In this document: positions 1 through 12,977 of the stretch, in pieces
Layout of the letters: the number at the start of each line of letters is the position of its first letter
Numbering within the stretch: position 1 is the first letter of the stretch
NCBI GenBank assembly: GCA_036852015.1
Contig: JAANDG010000656.1
Location: forward strand, 1 to 64,000
Origin: Pelodera strongyloides
Lineage: Eukaryota; Nematoda; Chromadorea; Rhabditida; Rhabditidae
DNA length: 64,000 nucleotides
Direction: 5' to 3'
The notes under the pieces: generated by a model
The model's input: only the letters and a program-made list of their open reading frames with translations
The model's database searches: none
What the model was told of the DNA's origin: nothing
Translations under genes and position numbers: made by a program

Positions 1-6
1 TTGCAG

Positions 7-84
7 GCTGGTCAACCTGCAGTGATGATGAGCGTCGTGTGTGAAACTTCCACCGAGAGTGAAGGCGAAGCGGTTCACTGTTGA
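7..84 (+). CDS. Last exon of an upstream gene (C-terminal 25 residues)
   Basis: Bases 1-6 read TTGCAG, a 3' splice site, and are followed by an open frame of 25 codons ending in TGA at 82-84. The tail is acidic and ends in ESEGEAVHC. The rest of the gene lies before the window, so the product cannot be identified. The phase (0) is inferred from the only frame that stays open. Confidence 0.5.
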   Translation, partial: AGQPAVMMSVVCETSTESEGEAVHC

Positions 85-1041
85 TTACCCAACTTGATTG
101 GATCTGTAGATCACAACAAGGCCTAAGCCTAAGCCTAAGCCTAACCCTCCAAAGGTGATTGTCGATTGTTTGTTTTTATAGGAAAGGCATGCCTGTCGAC
201 GAAATCAAAATTGTTCAGTTCTGTAGATCATATTGTTCCGTTTGTGCTTTGATTTTTTTTAACTATGAGTATTTAATAAGTTGCTTGTTTTATATTCCCG
301 TTACTTGTGAATATTGATTACTTATGACATTGACTTATAGTACTAAGTACTAATTTTTCTTTTCTTTTTTATGTCTGTAAGTGTGACTAAGCTTTCTCTG
401 ATTAATTAAAGGGAGTAGACCCCAGAACCGTAGTTTATTGTTTTGTAATTATAACTGAAATTACCGTAATCGGGTCTATTCTTATTTTGTTTAATGTTAA
501 GTGTCGCGTTTTATAAGGTGTAATCTTAGTTCAGATAACAATAACATGAAGTAGAAAAAATTAATTATGTTGTATAATAATGTTTCTTGAAGTATATGTA
601 ATGCAAATGTTACCAGAAAGTCTGATCTATTTCCATTGACACGTAAGAAACCACGGCCAGTTATATTTTATGTAATTGTTTTTGTAACTTCGTGGGACAT
701 AGATTGTACCTTATTAGATAAGGGAGAATTGATTACTGATATTTTATGCATTACCTTGTCCTTGTACCCTTTATTTATTTTCGACTATTTTATGTTATAT
801 TCGCGATTCTTTTTGGATTTTGTATTTCAATACGTAGTGAGAAGATTGACAATACAGTCCTTGAACTTGTGTTATGCGAGGCTAAGGCTGATTGTAAGTA
901 GTCTAATTGTGTTGTCCTATTAACTTGTATCTTTTATTAGTATGCCTTCGTAGCTTTTTTGTTGTTTGTAAAGAGAATCTTGTATTTTGAGATATATGGA
1001 GATTAATTATAGTAAGAAGATTATTAGTTTTTCTTTATTTT

Positions 1042-1042
<1 letters not shown>

Positions 1043-1101
<59 letters not shown>
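1043..1101. repeat. Poly-T tract, 59 bases
   Basis: An uninterrupted run of T. It could be the tail of a retroposed sequence on the minus strand or a simple repeat; no retroelement body was recognised next to it. Confidence 0.9.
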
Positions 1102-1105
<4 letters not shown>

Positions 1106-1120
1106 CCCTAACCTTATGTG

Positions 1121-1260
1121 GTTTGCAGGTATACTGAAAATTTACCGTATCTTGGAGCTACACGAGAATATTTTTTTAATTTTCCACATATATGCAGGTT
1201 TCGTGCAGAAATACGGTAGTATTGACAGAATCACACCGAATTTTTGGTATACTTGCAAAC
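1121..1260 (+). mobile_element. MITE, GTTTGCAAGTAT family, copy 1
   Basis: About 140 bp with inverted ends GTTTGCAGGTATACTG / GGTATACTTGCAAAC. The interior, including TTTCGTGCAGAAATACGGT, recurs nearly unchanged at 40901-41060 and in a diverged, opposite copy at 47943-48091. No coding capacity. Confidence 0.75.
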
Positions 1261-2024
1261 CACATTATCCTTTTACCCTATCAGTACTGTTAATTTGTTT
1301 GTTCTATATTGTATGCGGAGATTGAGGTACCTGTCTTGTCAAACCCTGATTGACTTTCTTGCCCCGTGTTAGTAAGTGAATGCAACGAAACATTCCTTTT
1401 ACGGTTTGATTTTTTGATTTTGATTTTTTTTGTATAAAGATTTTGTATATTCATGTTGGTGTGATTGTCATTTGAATGGTTGCGTAGGTTTTGTAAGATT
1501 ACTGGGGGAGGCTGAGGCTCGTGGAACTTTGTTCTTTTCAAGCTTATGTGTGATGTCTGTTGAGTGGAATGAATCAAGAATCATACACGTCCAGGTAGAA
1601 AAACGAAATATGAGTTCGCGATTAAGGGCCAGTTACTTACCGGGACACAATATTCCTACAATTACGCATGGTTTAATTAACAATCATATATCTGATCTGT
1701 CCAGTAAACAAAAAGCTTTGGTACGCTTACGAAATGGTGTTAGCGGCGGTGTATACTATGTATGTTCGAGTAAACTAAGATATAATTATTGACAGCAAGC
1801 ATAGCCTATTTTTTATAGCATCAGCCATGCCACGTAGAATTTACGTCCGCTGTAATAGCTATGCTAATCTTTGGTCCTCGCACACCCTGAATGCCAAAAA
1901 TTCGCGGGAGGGATATTGTTGTAACGTATTATAATTTTAGGGTTGAAAGGAAAATACTGAAGCCGAGAATATAATTTGAACACAAACTTCAAACATTTTG
2001 AAGCCCGAAAGTCTAATACTAATT

Positions 2025-2199
2025 GATAATACTGCTGCCGGTTTTTTGAATACATCGAATGCGTTCTTCTTATGCAGCGTATGCAAATGAACATACAATT
2101 AATAAAAAATCGAGGTAAATTCGAGCAACTTTGCATAAATACGTGATAATGCAGATATTCACGGTGCGTTTCAAAAACCGGCTTGTATTTCTCTTTAAA
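2025..2199 (+). mobile_element. MITE, ACCGGCCGG family, diverged copy
   Basis: Starts with a decayed CTGCCGGTTTTTTGAATACATCG end, contains the family's central ATGCAAATGAACATA and AACTTTGCATAAATACGT segments, and ends GTTTCAAAAACCGG...TTTAAAG. Same family as 5909-6086, 21076-21245 and 31049-31231. Confidence 0.7.
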
Positions 2200-2760
2200 G
2201 ATTTCTGGAATTGTGGTATTGCCTTTCCCCTCTCGTGTCGTATTGATGATAGTGTGCTTTTGTTACACTACTCAAGGGGGCATGAGAAGCTGAAACAATA
2301 CATGACATAAAAACATTTCAAATGAAGTGATTATTATACTTGCACAGAAAAAACATAAACGAATGGGCCTACCAAAATGTTTACTTGCATTACAGGGGCT
2401 ATACATTTCCAGATACCAGCTTCTTGATTACTACGGGATTACGGTGAACTAATAATAATAATGTGACCTTTGCCGCTACACTTCTCATGTCCCGGAGTTC
2501 AAGTCTTCATAGCAATCCACTAATGCAAATGCACTGTCCACGTGTAATAGTATATTACAAATATTGTTCCCCGTCTATTACATTGTTTCACGATTTTAGG
2601 TCTAATTCTCTAATCCCGGGGACCGGCTCCCCTGGCTCCCTTGGCTGGGCGAGTTCCATGAACCCCCTCGTTTTCGCGTTCTCTAGCCGCGGCTCCCGGG
2701 TCGTTGTAAAGTTCCCCGGCGTGCCGCGGGTGAGGCGGGTGGGCGGTGGGCGTCTCTTGC

Positions 2761-2828
2761 TTTAGGATAAAGCTCATCCTCCCCGACGACTACTTCGGAC
2801 TCCACAGCCCGACACACCAGCACACATC
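2761..2828 (+). promoter_or_regulatory. Probable trans-splice acceptor and 5' UTR of troponin C
   Basis: TTGCTTTAG at 2757-2765 precedes a 63-base leader that runs straight into the ATG at 2829. In nematodes such an isolated acceptor just upstream of a start usually receives a spliced leader; no upstream donor was identified. The assignment is inference from position and sequence type. Confidence 0.5.
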
Positions 2829-5800
2829 ATGGTGAGTCGAGTTTATTATTTCTATTTTTGGAGGATAAGTAGGAATTTATTGATTGGATTTGTAGATGAA
2901 TATACGGTACTTTAGGTATGAGTTACTGTAGATTGTTTCGGTTTATTGACATTTCCTGGGGACTTCGCCTCCTTAGATCTAGTGTGTGAATGAAAAGAAT
3001 GTATCCAGATTTATCTATTTTTGGAGATTAGTAGGGATTTATTGATTGGATTTGTAGATAATGAATATACGGTACTTTAGGTATGAGAAAATTGTAGATT
3101 GCTTCGGTGCTAGTGACACTTCTTACAATTAGTGACTTCGATATACCTTAGATCTAGGCTGTGAATGAAATAAATGTATCCATATTTACATTTGCTAGCA
3201 TTTTACTCAGGCATCAGTGGAGTTTGGTTTTTATTTTTGTAAATCTAAAGATGTAGGAAGCTCTTACTTTATGCTTTACTATGGCCTAAATGAATACAAC
3301 CGATCTGTTTTCTTCTTTTGTGTCAATATTGAAGATGAGCTTGAAACCCTTCTTGTTCGTTAAAAACATTACATTGAAAACCACATCCCTACTTTAACTC
3401 GTTATGTAAATCGAAACTATCATGAGTCCTCAGTCCAGATTTTTAGATGTGCGTATTCATAACTTTTTATTCCACACAACTAAATAAACTATCCTTTCTT
3501 TATTTAATTTTCTTGGTACCTAATCATAACTTTCGCCCCCTCAATTCGAAAATGTCCTAAGCTTTCTGGTTTCGTTTTTGCCTTCTTTACACCACATGGG
3601 ACGTAGTTAGAAGGGCGGCTGCTCGGCCGCCACATTATAAGAAGTGAGGCGGTGTGCCAGTGTAACAATACATTGGAGACAGAGAGGAAAGAATTTATCG
3701 ATTGATAATTATTGATTGATAATTAGAGGCAGATGAAATTATTTTTTAATTATTTTGGGGGAATTTTATTTACTGACTTGGCTGTTATCGATTGCTAACT
3801 TGAAGGAGAGAATTATTGAATGGAAACCCACTAGCCATTATTTATTTATTGGCGATTGATTAAAAAAAACGACAATGAGTTGCAATACCTTACCTTACCT
3901 TACTTAGATGCCTTAGAGATCCATCTTCAGCAGCTTGAGCAAGTTGCGTAGAAAATTATTTTTGATTATCATAACTCATAACTAACTGAAATGAATCTCT
4001 CACTCATCATCGGCTAATTATCATATCACATAGCTTCCCCTCCCCAAAAACGGCGATATATTTCCTAAAATTAAGATCTACGTAATTTATAGCATCATCC
4101 GTACCTATGCAATGTGAAAGGGTTCCAAATGTCAGCCAGCTAATATAAAAAAATAGAAATGTTTCACGAAGTGTTTATGCACTCAAATCATAAGCGGAAC
4201 TTAAAGGGACAGGCCCATCAAAGTAAACCTATATTTACGAAACGTTCATAATGTATATGAAACATTTTTATTACAATATATACAAACCAAATTTCACCTA
4301 CTTTCGCCCTCGAGGACCTTTTTCCGATATGCTCATCCGCATATGTATACCATAAAGCTGCAGACTTCCAAGGTGTATATGCAAATTTAGCTCGCATTTT
4401 AATTTCTTGATAAATTTGCATATACACCTTGGAAGTCGGCAGCTTTATGGTATACATATGAGGATGAGCACATCGGAACAAGTCCTCGAGGGCGAAAGTA
4501 GGTGAAATTTGGTTTGTATATATTGTAATAAAAATGCTCTATATACGTTATGAATATTTCGTAAATATAGGTTTACTTTGATGGGCCTGTCCCTTTAATA
4601 GATGAGGCAATTTCTGAAGATGATAGCTTATTTGAATGTCCAGCTGAAAATTAGCCGTAGTGCTGTAATTTCTTAGTTTTGAAGTGAGACGATTAGATAT
4701 TAGGGAGACTAACTCGTAAATGCCCTAAACTTGATAGCCCTATTTAGCTTATTTGTAGATTAGGCAGTCTAGAAGGATTTAAATAAGAGACAAATAAAGA
4801 TGTTTGAATAAATACAGTATTAATAATTTCAGGCCGAGGATATTGAAGAGATTCTTGCCGAGATCGATGGATCCCAAATCGAGGGTTTGTTTATTTATCT
4901 TTCATGATCTTGATACCAATATTAGGCCTAAGCCTAAGACTAAGCCTAAGCCTAAGCCTAAGCCTAGATCGATGGATCCTAAATCGAGGGTTTGGTTTAT
5001 TTGTCTTTCATACTCTTGACTTGATACCGATATTAGTATTTACTAAAACATGCTTTGCTGTAATAGTCTTTTATTTACACCACACCTGATTTGCTAGAAT
5101 GTTTTGTTATGTAAATAGAGTCCCTTTATTTTATTCGAAAAACCATAGGAACATGACAGAGAAAGAACCGCTGTCCCTTTGAGCTTGTCTGATTCCCGGT
5201 GCTTTGTGAATACATTTCATGGTATCGGTGTACGGCATAAAGATTATAAATGTTCATTTCAGAATACCAGCGTTTCTTCGACCTGTTCGACCGTGGAAAG
5301 CAAGGATACATCATGGCCACCCAGCTCGGACAGATCATGAACGGCATGGAGCAGGACTTCGACGAGAAGGTGAGGAAAGTTATTCCAGAAAGTATCCCTT
5401 GGGATGGTTACCCCAGGCCTTCACACCTCCACACATCACAGTTTGGGGTTTATTTGCTGGATTCCCGCAAAGTTGTATCTTGTTGTTCTGCTTATCATCG
5501 TTTCGCTCAAGTTTCCTACAAAACACCTGACGCCTGACGTTACTCCTGTAGGGCGAGCGAGAGAGACAGGGGGTAGAGAGTGAGAGAAAGAAAAAAAAAG
5601 AGAGAGAGAAGGCAGATAAAAGAGTAATGGAGTTGTCTCTTGTTGTTCTGTTTATCATCGTTTCGCTCAAGTTTCCTACACGACACCTGACGTTTCCTAC
5701 ACTTCTTCTGTAGGGCGAGAGAGAGGGTTCAGGCTCAGGCTTTTGCGAAAGTTTAATTTTTTTCAAATTCCAGACTCTGCGCAAGCTGATTCGCAAATTC

Positions 5801-7021
5801 GACGCTGATGGTTCTGGAAAGCTTGAGTTCGACGAGTTTTGCGCCCTTGTAAGTTTTTTCCCTGACATTTTTATCACAGTGGTTACCGTACCTTCATGCT
5901 CTTCGAAGTTTAAAGCGAAACCGGCCGGTTTTTGAACGCATCGTGGACAACTGAATTCTTATATATTTATGCTAAGTTACTCGAATTTAGCTCGTTTTTT
6001 TCTAATTTATATGTATTTGTATACACTGCATAAGAATTTTGTTGTATTCGATGTATTTCAAAAACCGGCCGGTATTTCGCTTTAAACCTCCCCTAGAGCT
6101 CCACGGGCAAGAATGCAATATCAAGATGCGCATTACCGAGCACCTGCATCTTACTAAAGTACCAAGTAGGAGAGCCGATGAAGACCACAAATAATCGATA
6201 ACCAATAATATAAATAATCAATAATCAGGTATACACCGTGGCCAACACCGTCGACAAGGAGACACTGGAGAAAGAGTTGAGGGAAGCATTCCGACTTTTC
6301 GACAAGGAGGTATTGTTTATCTACACAATGACACTAAACATACAGTAGTTTGTTTGGCTTGACAATATACCTGTATGACAGTATGACCTAATTTGTAGTA
6401 GTTACATATTTTATGAGGATGCGCAATGCGCATTCACAGTTTCGCACTGAGAACTTTGAGCTTGAGATTTAGTTTCACACACATTGCGTACTCTTTTTCT
6501 GCACTTACACTAGTTCTTTTAGTTTGTTGTAAGTTTCCTAGGCAGCTTCTTCCTAATCTAATCTGATACATGGGGTTGTGTGGTAACTACAAGTGTCTAA
6601 TCGTTACACGGTTCAGGGTAACGGTTACATCTCGCGGCCGACCCTGAAGGCCCTCCTCAAGGAGATCGCCGACGACCTCTCTGACGATCAGTTGGAGGCG
6701 GCCGTCGACGAGATCGACGAGGACGGATCAGGAAAGATCGAATTCGAAGGTGAGAGAGAAGAGTGGCAGAGGAAGAGAGAGTGATTGATAATAGAGATAG
6801 GGAGAGTTAGAGATAGTTAGAGAGAGAGTGAGATATATTGAGAAATTGTACGGCGTGGGTGAGAAAGAGAAGTGGGGGTTGTAAAATATAAAGCGTGAAA
6901 GAGAGGTAGGAGAGACGGAGAAGAAGAGTAGCTTGAAGTGAAGTTCTGTATGCAAATGAGACTACTGTAATATGCAAATTTTCCAGAGTTCTGGGAGCTG
7001 ATGGCCGGTGAGTCTGACTAA
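2829..7021 (+). CDS. pat-10: Troponin C, body-wall muscle type (7 exons, 161 aa)
   Basis: Ca2+-sensing subunit of the thin-filament troponin complex in muscle. Exons: 2829-2831, 4833-4884, 5263-5369, 5774-5848, 6229-6309, 6617-6749, 6987-7021; all boundaries are GT-AG and phases agree, giving 161 aa, the length of Caenorhabditis PAT-10, which it closely resembles. The first exon carries only the ATG. There are four EF-hands. Loops II (64-75, DADGSGKLEFDE) and IV (140-151, DEDGSGKIEFEE) have all ligands. Loop I (28-39) ends in Gln and loop III (104-115) in Thr instead of Glu, so Ca2+ is expected only at II and IV, as in other invertebrate troponin Cs. The 2-kb first intron may hold muscle enhancers, but no site was proven. 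Confidence 0.97.
2851..3185 (+). repeat. Tandem duplication (163-bp period) in troponin C intron 1
   Basis: TCTATTTTTGGAG...ATTTATTGATTGGATTTG...ATACGGTACTTTAGGTATGAG occurs from 2851 and again from 3014 with small changes. Both units end in a TTAGATCTAG(T/G) segment and a TGTGAATGAAA stretch. It lies a few bases inside the intron that follows the start codon. Confidence 0.85.
4201..4598. mobile_element. Full-length foldback MITE, GGGACAGGCCC family
   Basis: An almost perfect ~400-bp palindrome bounded by TTAA on both sides. It begins TTAAAGGGACAGGCCCATC and ends GATGGGCCTGTCCCTTTAA; the arms pair through to a short centre near 4400. No coding capacity. It lies in troponin C intron 1. A rearranged relative is at 28895-29233. 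Confidence 0.9.
4861..5036 (+). repeat. Exon-intron duplication with TTAGGC-type repeats at the junction
   Basis: The last 24 bases of troponin C exon 2 plus 40 bases of intron (4861-4924) are repeated at 4966-5036. Between the copies (4922-4965) are about seven GCCTAA units. The second copy keeps the donor context GAGGGTTTGG, but the CAA codon has become TAA, so it is a dead pseudo-exon. Confidence 0.9.
5480..5720 (+). repeat. Tandem duplication in troponin C intron 3
   Basis: TTGTTCTG(C/T)TTATCATCG followed by TTTCGCTCAAGTTTCCTAC and GTAGGGCGAG occurs twice, offset by about 161 bases, with a GA-rich tract between the copies. It lies wholly inside the intron 5370-5773. Confidence 0.8.
5909..6086 (+). 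mobile_element. MITE, ACCGGCCGG family, full copy
   Basis: Bounded by TTTAAA at both ends, with inverted ends AGCGAAACCGGCCGG / CCGGCCGGTATTTCGCT. The interior includes GAATTCTTATATATTTATGC and an AATTTAGCTCG motif shared by all copies. It lies in troponin C intron 4 and has no ORF. Confidence 0.88.
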
Positions 7022-7241
7022 ACTCCACGCTCTCTCGCCTTCTCCACCTTCTCTGCACCCTCTCAACTGTAAATACTTCCTCAATCTACACAAAAATCAA
7101 TAATGTTTTAAATATTACATTGTATTTCTCTCAAAGTTGCATATCTTCTTTGTTTATTTGGACTACTGACTATTTTGCAAATTAATAAACATAATAAATT
7201 TGAAGACATTGTGCAAGCGGCACAAACCAAAATTTGTGATC

Positions 7242-7247
7242 AATAAA
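7242..7247 (+). terminator. Polyadenylation signal of troponin C
   Basis: AATAAA about 220 bases after the stop codon. Two further near-matches (TAATAAAC, ATAATAAAT) lie at 7180-7200, so the exact cleavage site is uncertain. Confidence 0.5.
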
Positions 7248-7332
7248 GATTTATTTTTCTCAATTTTCTGTGTTTTGTCGTACAAGGGGTGCTTAATTAC
7301 TTCACAATACATAGCCACAAACCGGTGCTTCA

Positions 7333-7503
7333 TTAAAGCGAAATACTGGCCGGTTTTTGAAACATCGTGGACAGCTGAATTCCTACGTATTTATGCAAAG
7401 TTTCTCGAATTTAACTCGATTTTTTTATTCTAATTTGTGATCATTTGCATAAACTGCATAAGAATACTGCTGTACTTGATGTGTCACAAAAACCGGCCGG
7501 TTT
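7333..7503 (+). mobile_element. MITE, ACCGGCCGG family, 3' end clipped
   Basis: Begins TTAAAGCGAAATACTGGCCGG, contains the family core and ends AAAACCGGCCGGTTT without the final TTCGCTTTAAA. It lies just downstream of the troponin C polyadenylation region. Confidence 0.8.
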
Positions 7504-7878
7504 CAGTAGCATTTGGCCTATAAGTCAGAAATCTCCGCTTTGAAACATACCGTTATCTTGTATCATATCGTTTAGTTGAAACGTCATAAGAAGATCAAAT
7601 CATCTAAACGGTTTTTGTTTCTTTATTAAATAAGCCATGTGCCTGGTCAGAATTGGTTGCAATAACGATTTGGTTCCTCATTGATCGTTGGTTGTAGACC
7701 ACAGAAGACCGTATTCCTGTAATTGCTAGCTATTTGCAAGAAAATTGCTCTCAAAATTGGCAGCCATTTTTTGAAAAATGCCAAAATTTGAGCTAGAAAA
7801 AGAGGGGGCCAGCTATAGGCATGGCATTTCAGTGTTAGGGCCTATTGCTGTGTGAAACGCGTCATTCCCAGTATAAAA

Positions 7879-8000
7879 GTTACGGTATGCGCCTTGATAC
7901 AGTTTGCGAATTGCAAAAAGTTACAGTTTGCGCTTTGCTACAGTTTGCCAATTGCAAAAAGTTACGGTATGCGCCTTGATACAGTTTTCCCAATTGCTAA
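7879..8000 (+). repeat. Three-copy ~41-bp tandem repeat
   Basis: AGTTAC(G/A)GT(A/T)TGCGC(C/T)TTG(A/C)TACAGTTT... starts at 7879, 7919 and 7960. The overlapping 138-codon open frame (7852-8268) is partly made of this repeat and is not supported as a gene. Confidence 0.8.
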
Positions 8001-11000
8001 GAAGGTGCCACCCGCGGCACCGCAAAAGAAGGCCTACAATGCAACGCGACGAAATCGCAACGGCACTCGAATAGTACTGGCACACCTAAGGCGCACACCG
8101 CGGCGCACTCTTGAGGGCGTCCGGACCCCATTTTGCGGTGAAACTCTGTGTTTTAGCTCACACAGGACATATACATTTCGATTCAACATGTGTTTGTTGG
8201 AAGTTGAACATTTACATTTCAACAGTGAACATGCAAAGAACGGTAAATTGCATCAGCGTGATTTTTGATTTTTGCATTGGACTAAAATGTTACATAACAA
8301 GTCCACAAAGCGGACGGAAAAGCAATACGATTATGAAGTTTGACATCGTTTGTATTTTTTGCCATTGTTGTTGCTTACCCCTCTTGTATTGTATTATTGT
8401 CTTTTTAATTGTAAATGTTCAAATTATGTAAACTTATTCCTACAAAAGAGAACTGAAAATGAAAGTCAAAAGAAATGGTCCTCTTGTTCCTTTGAATTCA
8501 GAACATAAAGAATCATTTTAAACTCTTTTCAACTTTTTTGTCACAAAAGCTTTTGTACTGTCACTGAATACCTTACCTTTTATCCTTTTAGGTATTCCAT
8601 GAAATGTTTATCAAAAAAATCATCTAAAAATTTTGCATTGGGAAACTGTTAGGAGAAGTTTTTCTTCACCGAGTTCTTTCTTTACACTATCCAGCGCCAG
8701 CCTACACTAAATATTTAAGAACCAGCTAGTAATGTAGTAGCCTATCCCGGTATGTAGTAACCTATCCCTTTAAAATTGTGCAAGGTCCGGCTCACAAGAA
8801 AAAAAACTAATTCATAGGCGAATTCCTTAGCAATGATTTACCACTGTATTACTCATATTTCAAAGATTTCTTTACTAATTAATAACAAAAAAGAAACCTT
8901 CCGATTTAAAAGATAACTTTTAGTCGAAAATCACCTAAGGAATGTTTAATAATACACGGGAGCCACATTGAAGTCCACCTTATTAAAAGATAAACGGCAC
9001 CTTATCACAAGTCAAAAAGCAGTTTTTTGCAGACGTAATGAAATGTTGGCGGCCGATTTTTATTGTTGAATTTATTTGGTCGCAGACTGGCGTCTTCTTT
9101 AATTATAAAAGCAAAAATGGTCCAAATTTTTGTTCACAGTGAATATCCACCTTTTGGTTGATTCTATTTGGGATTTCTAAAATTCATTTTCTGCCTAGAG
9201 TCTCTAATTTGTACCAATTTTATTTTGGCACAACGTTAACTAACTTGGTTTTTTTAAGAGAAATGAGCAAAAATGAACATTCTGTATTCCGACATATAAG
9301 ACTGTAAACTACGGTTCTCGCAGTGGGGCACCACTCTAGGAACAGCCGTTTTTATAACTCTTTTGTATTTTAAATGTTTGCCCGGGGCTCGCGACAGTGT
9401 TTACACACATCGGTAATTTTTGGTCACAAAAAAGTTGAGATAAACACTAAAAGAGGAACAGTCTCACTATTTTGGATTCATTGCTGGCAATAATTATTTC
9501 AAATTCAAGATATTCGTACTATATCAACTGTATTCGCTTAGGTTCGATTCTGTCATTCTGTGTCGGATGTTCGCAGAAATGCACACAGAAATTTGCATAT
9601 AAAACAAAGAAATTCACTTGCCCAGCATATTTTTGAAAACCGTAATAACGCTCAGAATACTATGTGATGGGAATTATTCCCAGCCTGTTTCTATTCTAGT
9701 CTACTTCGTGTTGTTCCTCCTCATGACTTAGTGTGCCAAAATGTCAACTTGTCATTGACTATTGTCATATCAAGAATCATAAAATTGTCATTTATCACTT
9801 GTCAATTGAAAAATTGTCAGTGTTTTTTGTATGTAAAATGTGGGAAACTCTGGTTTCAGTGCGCAAAAAGTGCTTCAAAATTGAACTAGTTCCTATAGAA
9901 AAAAATTGAGTGCGACTGTTGTTATGCGGTACAAATGAGTACCCGCAATTATAAACAAAATATAGGACATACCGGTTTTCCACATTGTGTATTTTTATTT
10001 ATTTATTATTTATTATTTTATTATTATGTTATATAGTATGCATATTGAACTACAGAGACACGACAAATTATTAAAAAAAATATTCCGGTTTTCATATTAT
10101 TACTATTTTATTATTATTTATTAAAATTTTATTTTATGTTATATATTTTTTTAAAACGTGTTTTTTTTAAGCAGTCTGATTGTGACCATATTTGTTACAC
10201 ACCGTATACACACACATATATAAGGATTGTTAGTACATATAGTTATGTTATATTCCAATAAGAAAAATGCAAAACCATATCAGTTTATATCCTGTGCTTA
10301 CTGGAGTATTACATAACATAATTGGCAATGCTTAAATAGTGCTGAAGGAGATAAATAGTGCATGCGCCATGCTTATGTAGCAACCAATCATGTTTTAAAT
10401 CCTAGTTTACGATTGGATTTTGAACTCATTCTAGAATGTATCAATTTACTAGACTGTAACACTAATATATATGTTCAAGCTGTCTCAATCTCCTTATTAT
10501 TGCACTGTCTGCTATGACAGGTTACCGTACCACTGGATTCCATTTCGTTATACGGTATTACTCTGCTTTGCATACTTATATACCTTGCACGCCACAACAT
10601 CTCACACCATCATGCTTGTTCCTCCAGCTTATCGCTTTGTTTTTTGAAAACATAATGAAAACCTCAGCAAAATTATTTTTATTGGACAGATGTACCGCTT
10701 CACTGTATTTTATCCTTACATACGTGAGCTGACAGTAATTACATAATTAAATTATATAATCAATTTCTTTCGTAAATTGATTTCTATAAGTACATGCCTT
10801 GTACATTGCTAATCAACTGATAACAAGAAAGAGTCCCGGCAAAATATAATTTTTTTTTGAAGACAAAGGATTGAGAACGCGTGGTTTGATAAGAAGCTAA
10901 AAACATAAACTATTAACAAGCACACATTGAAGTTTGGTGTTTTTTGCTCCGGCTTTAGCTTCTGAATTTTTTTCTGAAAGCTGTTTTAGCTACTGTGTTT

Positions 11001-11485
11001 TTCCGAATATGTGTCGTAATGGCGCAGAACGGAAACAATTTGCATACAGTACATGAGCTGACGAACTTGGGAATTCAATAGTTATTCGTTTCACAAACCA
11101 CGTGCAGTACCGCTTTAAAGTTAAAGATTCAAGCGATGTAGGCCCGTGAAAAATGTCCACCGTATATACATATATATATTGACCAAAGTCAAAGTCGAAC
11201 CGTTTACCTAACTAATTGTAAGTGGTACTTTGCATTTTCTGCAAAACTGTACTTTCTTTGATTTATTTACTGCATAAATGTTGCTTGGTGGTTTATCTAT
11301 GCGTAATAGGTGGGTCGAAACAGTAATATATAACAGTAAAGTCTAGTATTATTGTTTTCAATGTTGTTGCATTTTCGACTTTGATGATGTGAGTTCTTGC
11401 TATGTTTCCCTCTCAACAACTCTTTATATTCCCCCCTCTCTCTCTCTCTATCCTCTATCTCTCTCTCCCTCTGTGTCTCTCTCTG

Positions 11486-11525
<40 letters not shown>

Positions 11526-12243
11526 ATGGTGTTGAAACGAATGCGCATGTCCGCGACATATCCATGCCTTTCACCAAAATGTTCAATACAGTTCTCGTTT
11601 TTCATAGCAATGATTTCGATTTCTTTAAAGGGAAAGTCGTCACCGGTGTCAGAGTGTCTGTCCGATGGCCCTCCTCACTGACTGACTGTCTGTCTCTTTA
11701 AATATGTCCTGTATATGCGACCGTCCATGGATTCTTTTAGAGCACATGCAGTACCCAAACTAGAATAGCTCATTAAAAATGCTTCCCCTGAGCAATTAGC
11801 CGATAGACAAAAGCCTAACAAAGGTTGGCCATATTTAGCTACCATACTCATGTCAATACACTCAACAAGACCCACGTGCTCTGTGTAATTTTTTCTAAAC
11901 AATATGTCAACCGTACAATAAAATGAACTCAGCCTACTGTGCTAACAGTGAATTGCGAAATATAAGCGCTATGAGTTCACAGTGTACCCAATGCACTAAA
12001 CTTGATCTCACGTGTTCTCTGCTATAATTGGACAATCGAACGGTCAATTTTGATGCAATTTTCACATCTACCAATACCTCTTTGTGCGGAAATAAACGTA
12101 AAAAAAATATTGTCATAACATAGCTGATCGCATGTTTAAAGGATCAGATACACGATACAACATTTTTTTTTCAAAAACAAGTCAAAGCTTGTCGACCCGT
12201 ACGGTAAGACTGGTAAGAGTAGCTCTCTTATTTTCTATTCTAG
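8001..12243. other. Intergenic stretch, no gene supported
   Basis: AT-rich sequence with a GC-rich patch near 8010-8140 and a CT/TC microsatellite at 11430-11522. No set of phase-compatible exons was found on either strand. The ORFs at 11297-11701 are created by the microsatellite. Confidence 0.45.
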
Positions 12244-12946
12244 AACTAGAAGTGGTCATTTTCCCATGGACCCGAGGAAATATCGATGAAATACATAAAC
12301 AAGAACAGGAAGAAGAGCATTTATGTCGACTTCTTAAAACAGGTACGTAGATCTGTAACAATGACATTGTACATTATACCGTGGCTTTTGTGTTAGTTCT
12401 CGTGCGCGTCCGCTGCACCTTTCCTTTAAAAATCATCTGGTGAGTACTTGGACAACTCGTGCGGTATGGTGTGACATAGAAACGTTCGCTTCATTTGTGT
12501 TGGTATTTAAAGTTTTCCTTCGGAATTTGAGAATTTAAGAGACTGATTGGAATGTTAATTTCCGGTAAGCTGATACCCACGTGTGTGAGAATCAGGTTCT
12601 TGGTTCAACCATGATAATGATTTATTATGATATGATGATCTGCATGAGCATGAGTACTATCTGAATACTATATCACTGTCATTCAAAGGATTTAAAAAAT
12701 ATGACAAACAATTTTTGTCAAGCAAACTAATTGCGCGCTGTACAATCTATCGTAACCAATACGTTTCACCACTGATTATTGTTTTTCTTGTTTATGATTT
12801 CTTTACTTTCCTATAGACGGTTTTCGCATCGTAATACATCAATCGCTGATGTCGTTTATCGTTTTTAATATCATATCTTCCTCTTTCTCTACGTCTATCT
12901 CTCCCTCCTTCATCCCTCTTTCCCTCTTGTCATCTCTCTCACTCTC

Positions 12947-12977
<31 letters not shown>

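Larger units (their letters stand above)
85..2760. other. Intergenic region upstream of troponin C
   Basis: No convincing exon was seen. It holds a short GCCTAA telomere-type run (120-145), a 59-base T run (1043-1101), one MITE copy at 1121-1260 and one at 2025-2199. From about 2615 base composition turns GC-rich up to the troponin C leader, which may be its promoter. Open frames at 636-923 and 1430-1792 are AT-rich and show no splice or family support. Confidence 0.5.

Noticed and set aside
1430..1792. 120-codon plus-strand frame
   Set aside because: No splice context, no family resemblance, and AT-rich composition like the surrounding intergenic DNA.
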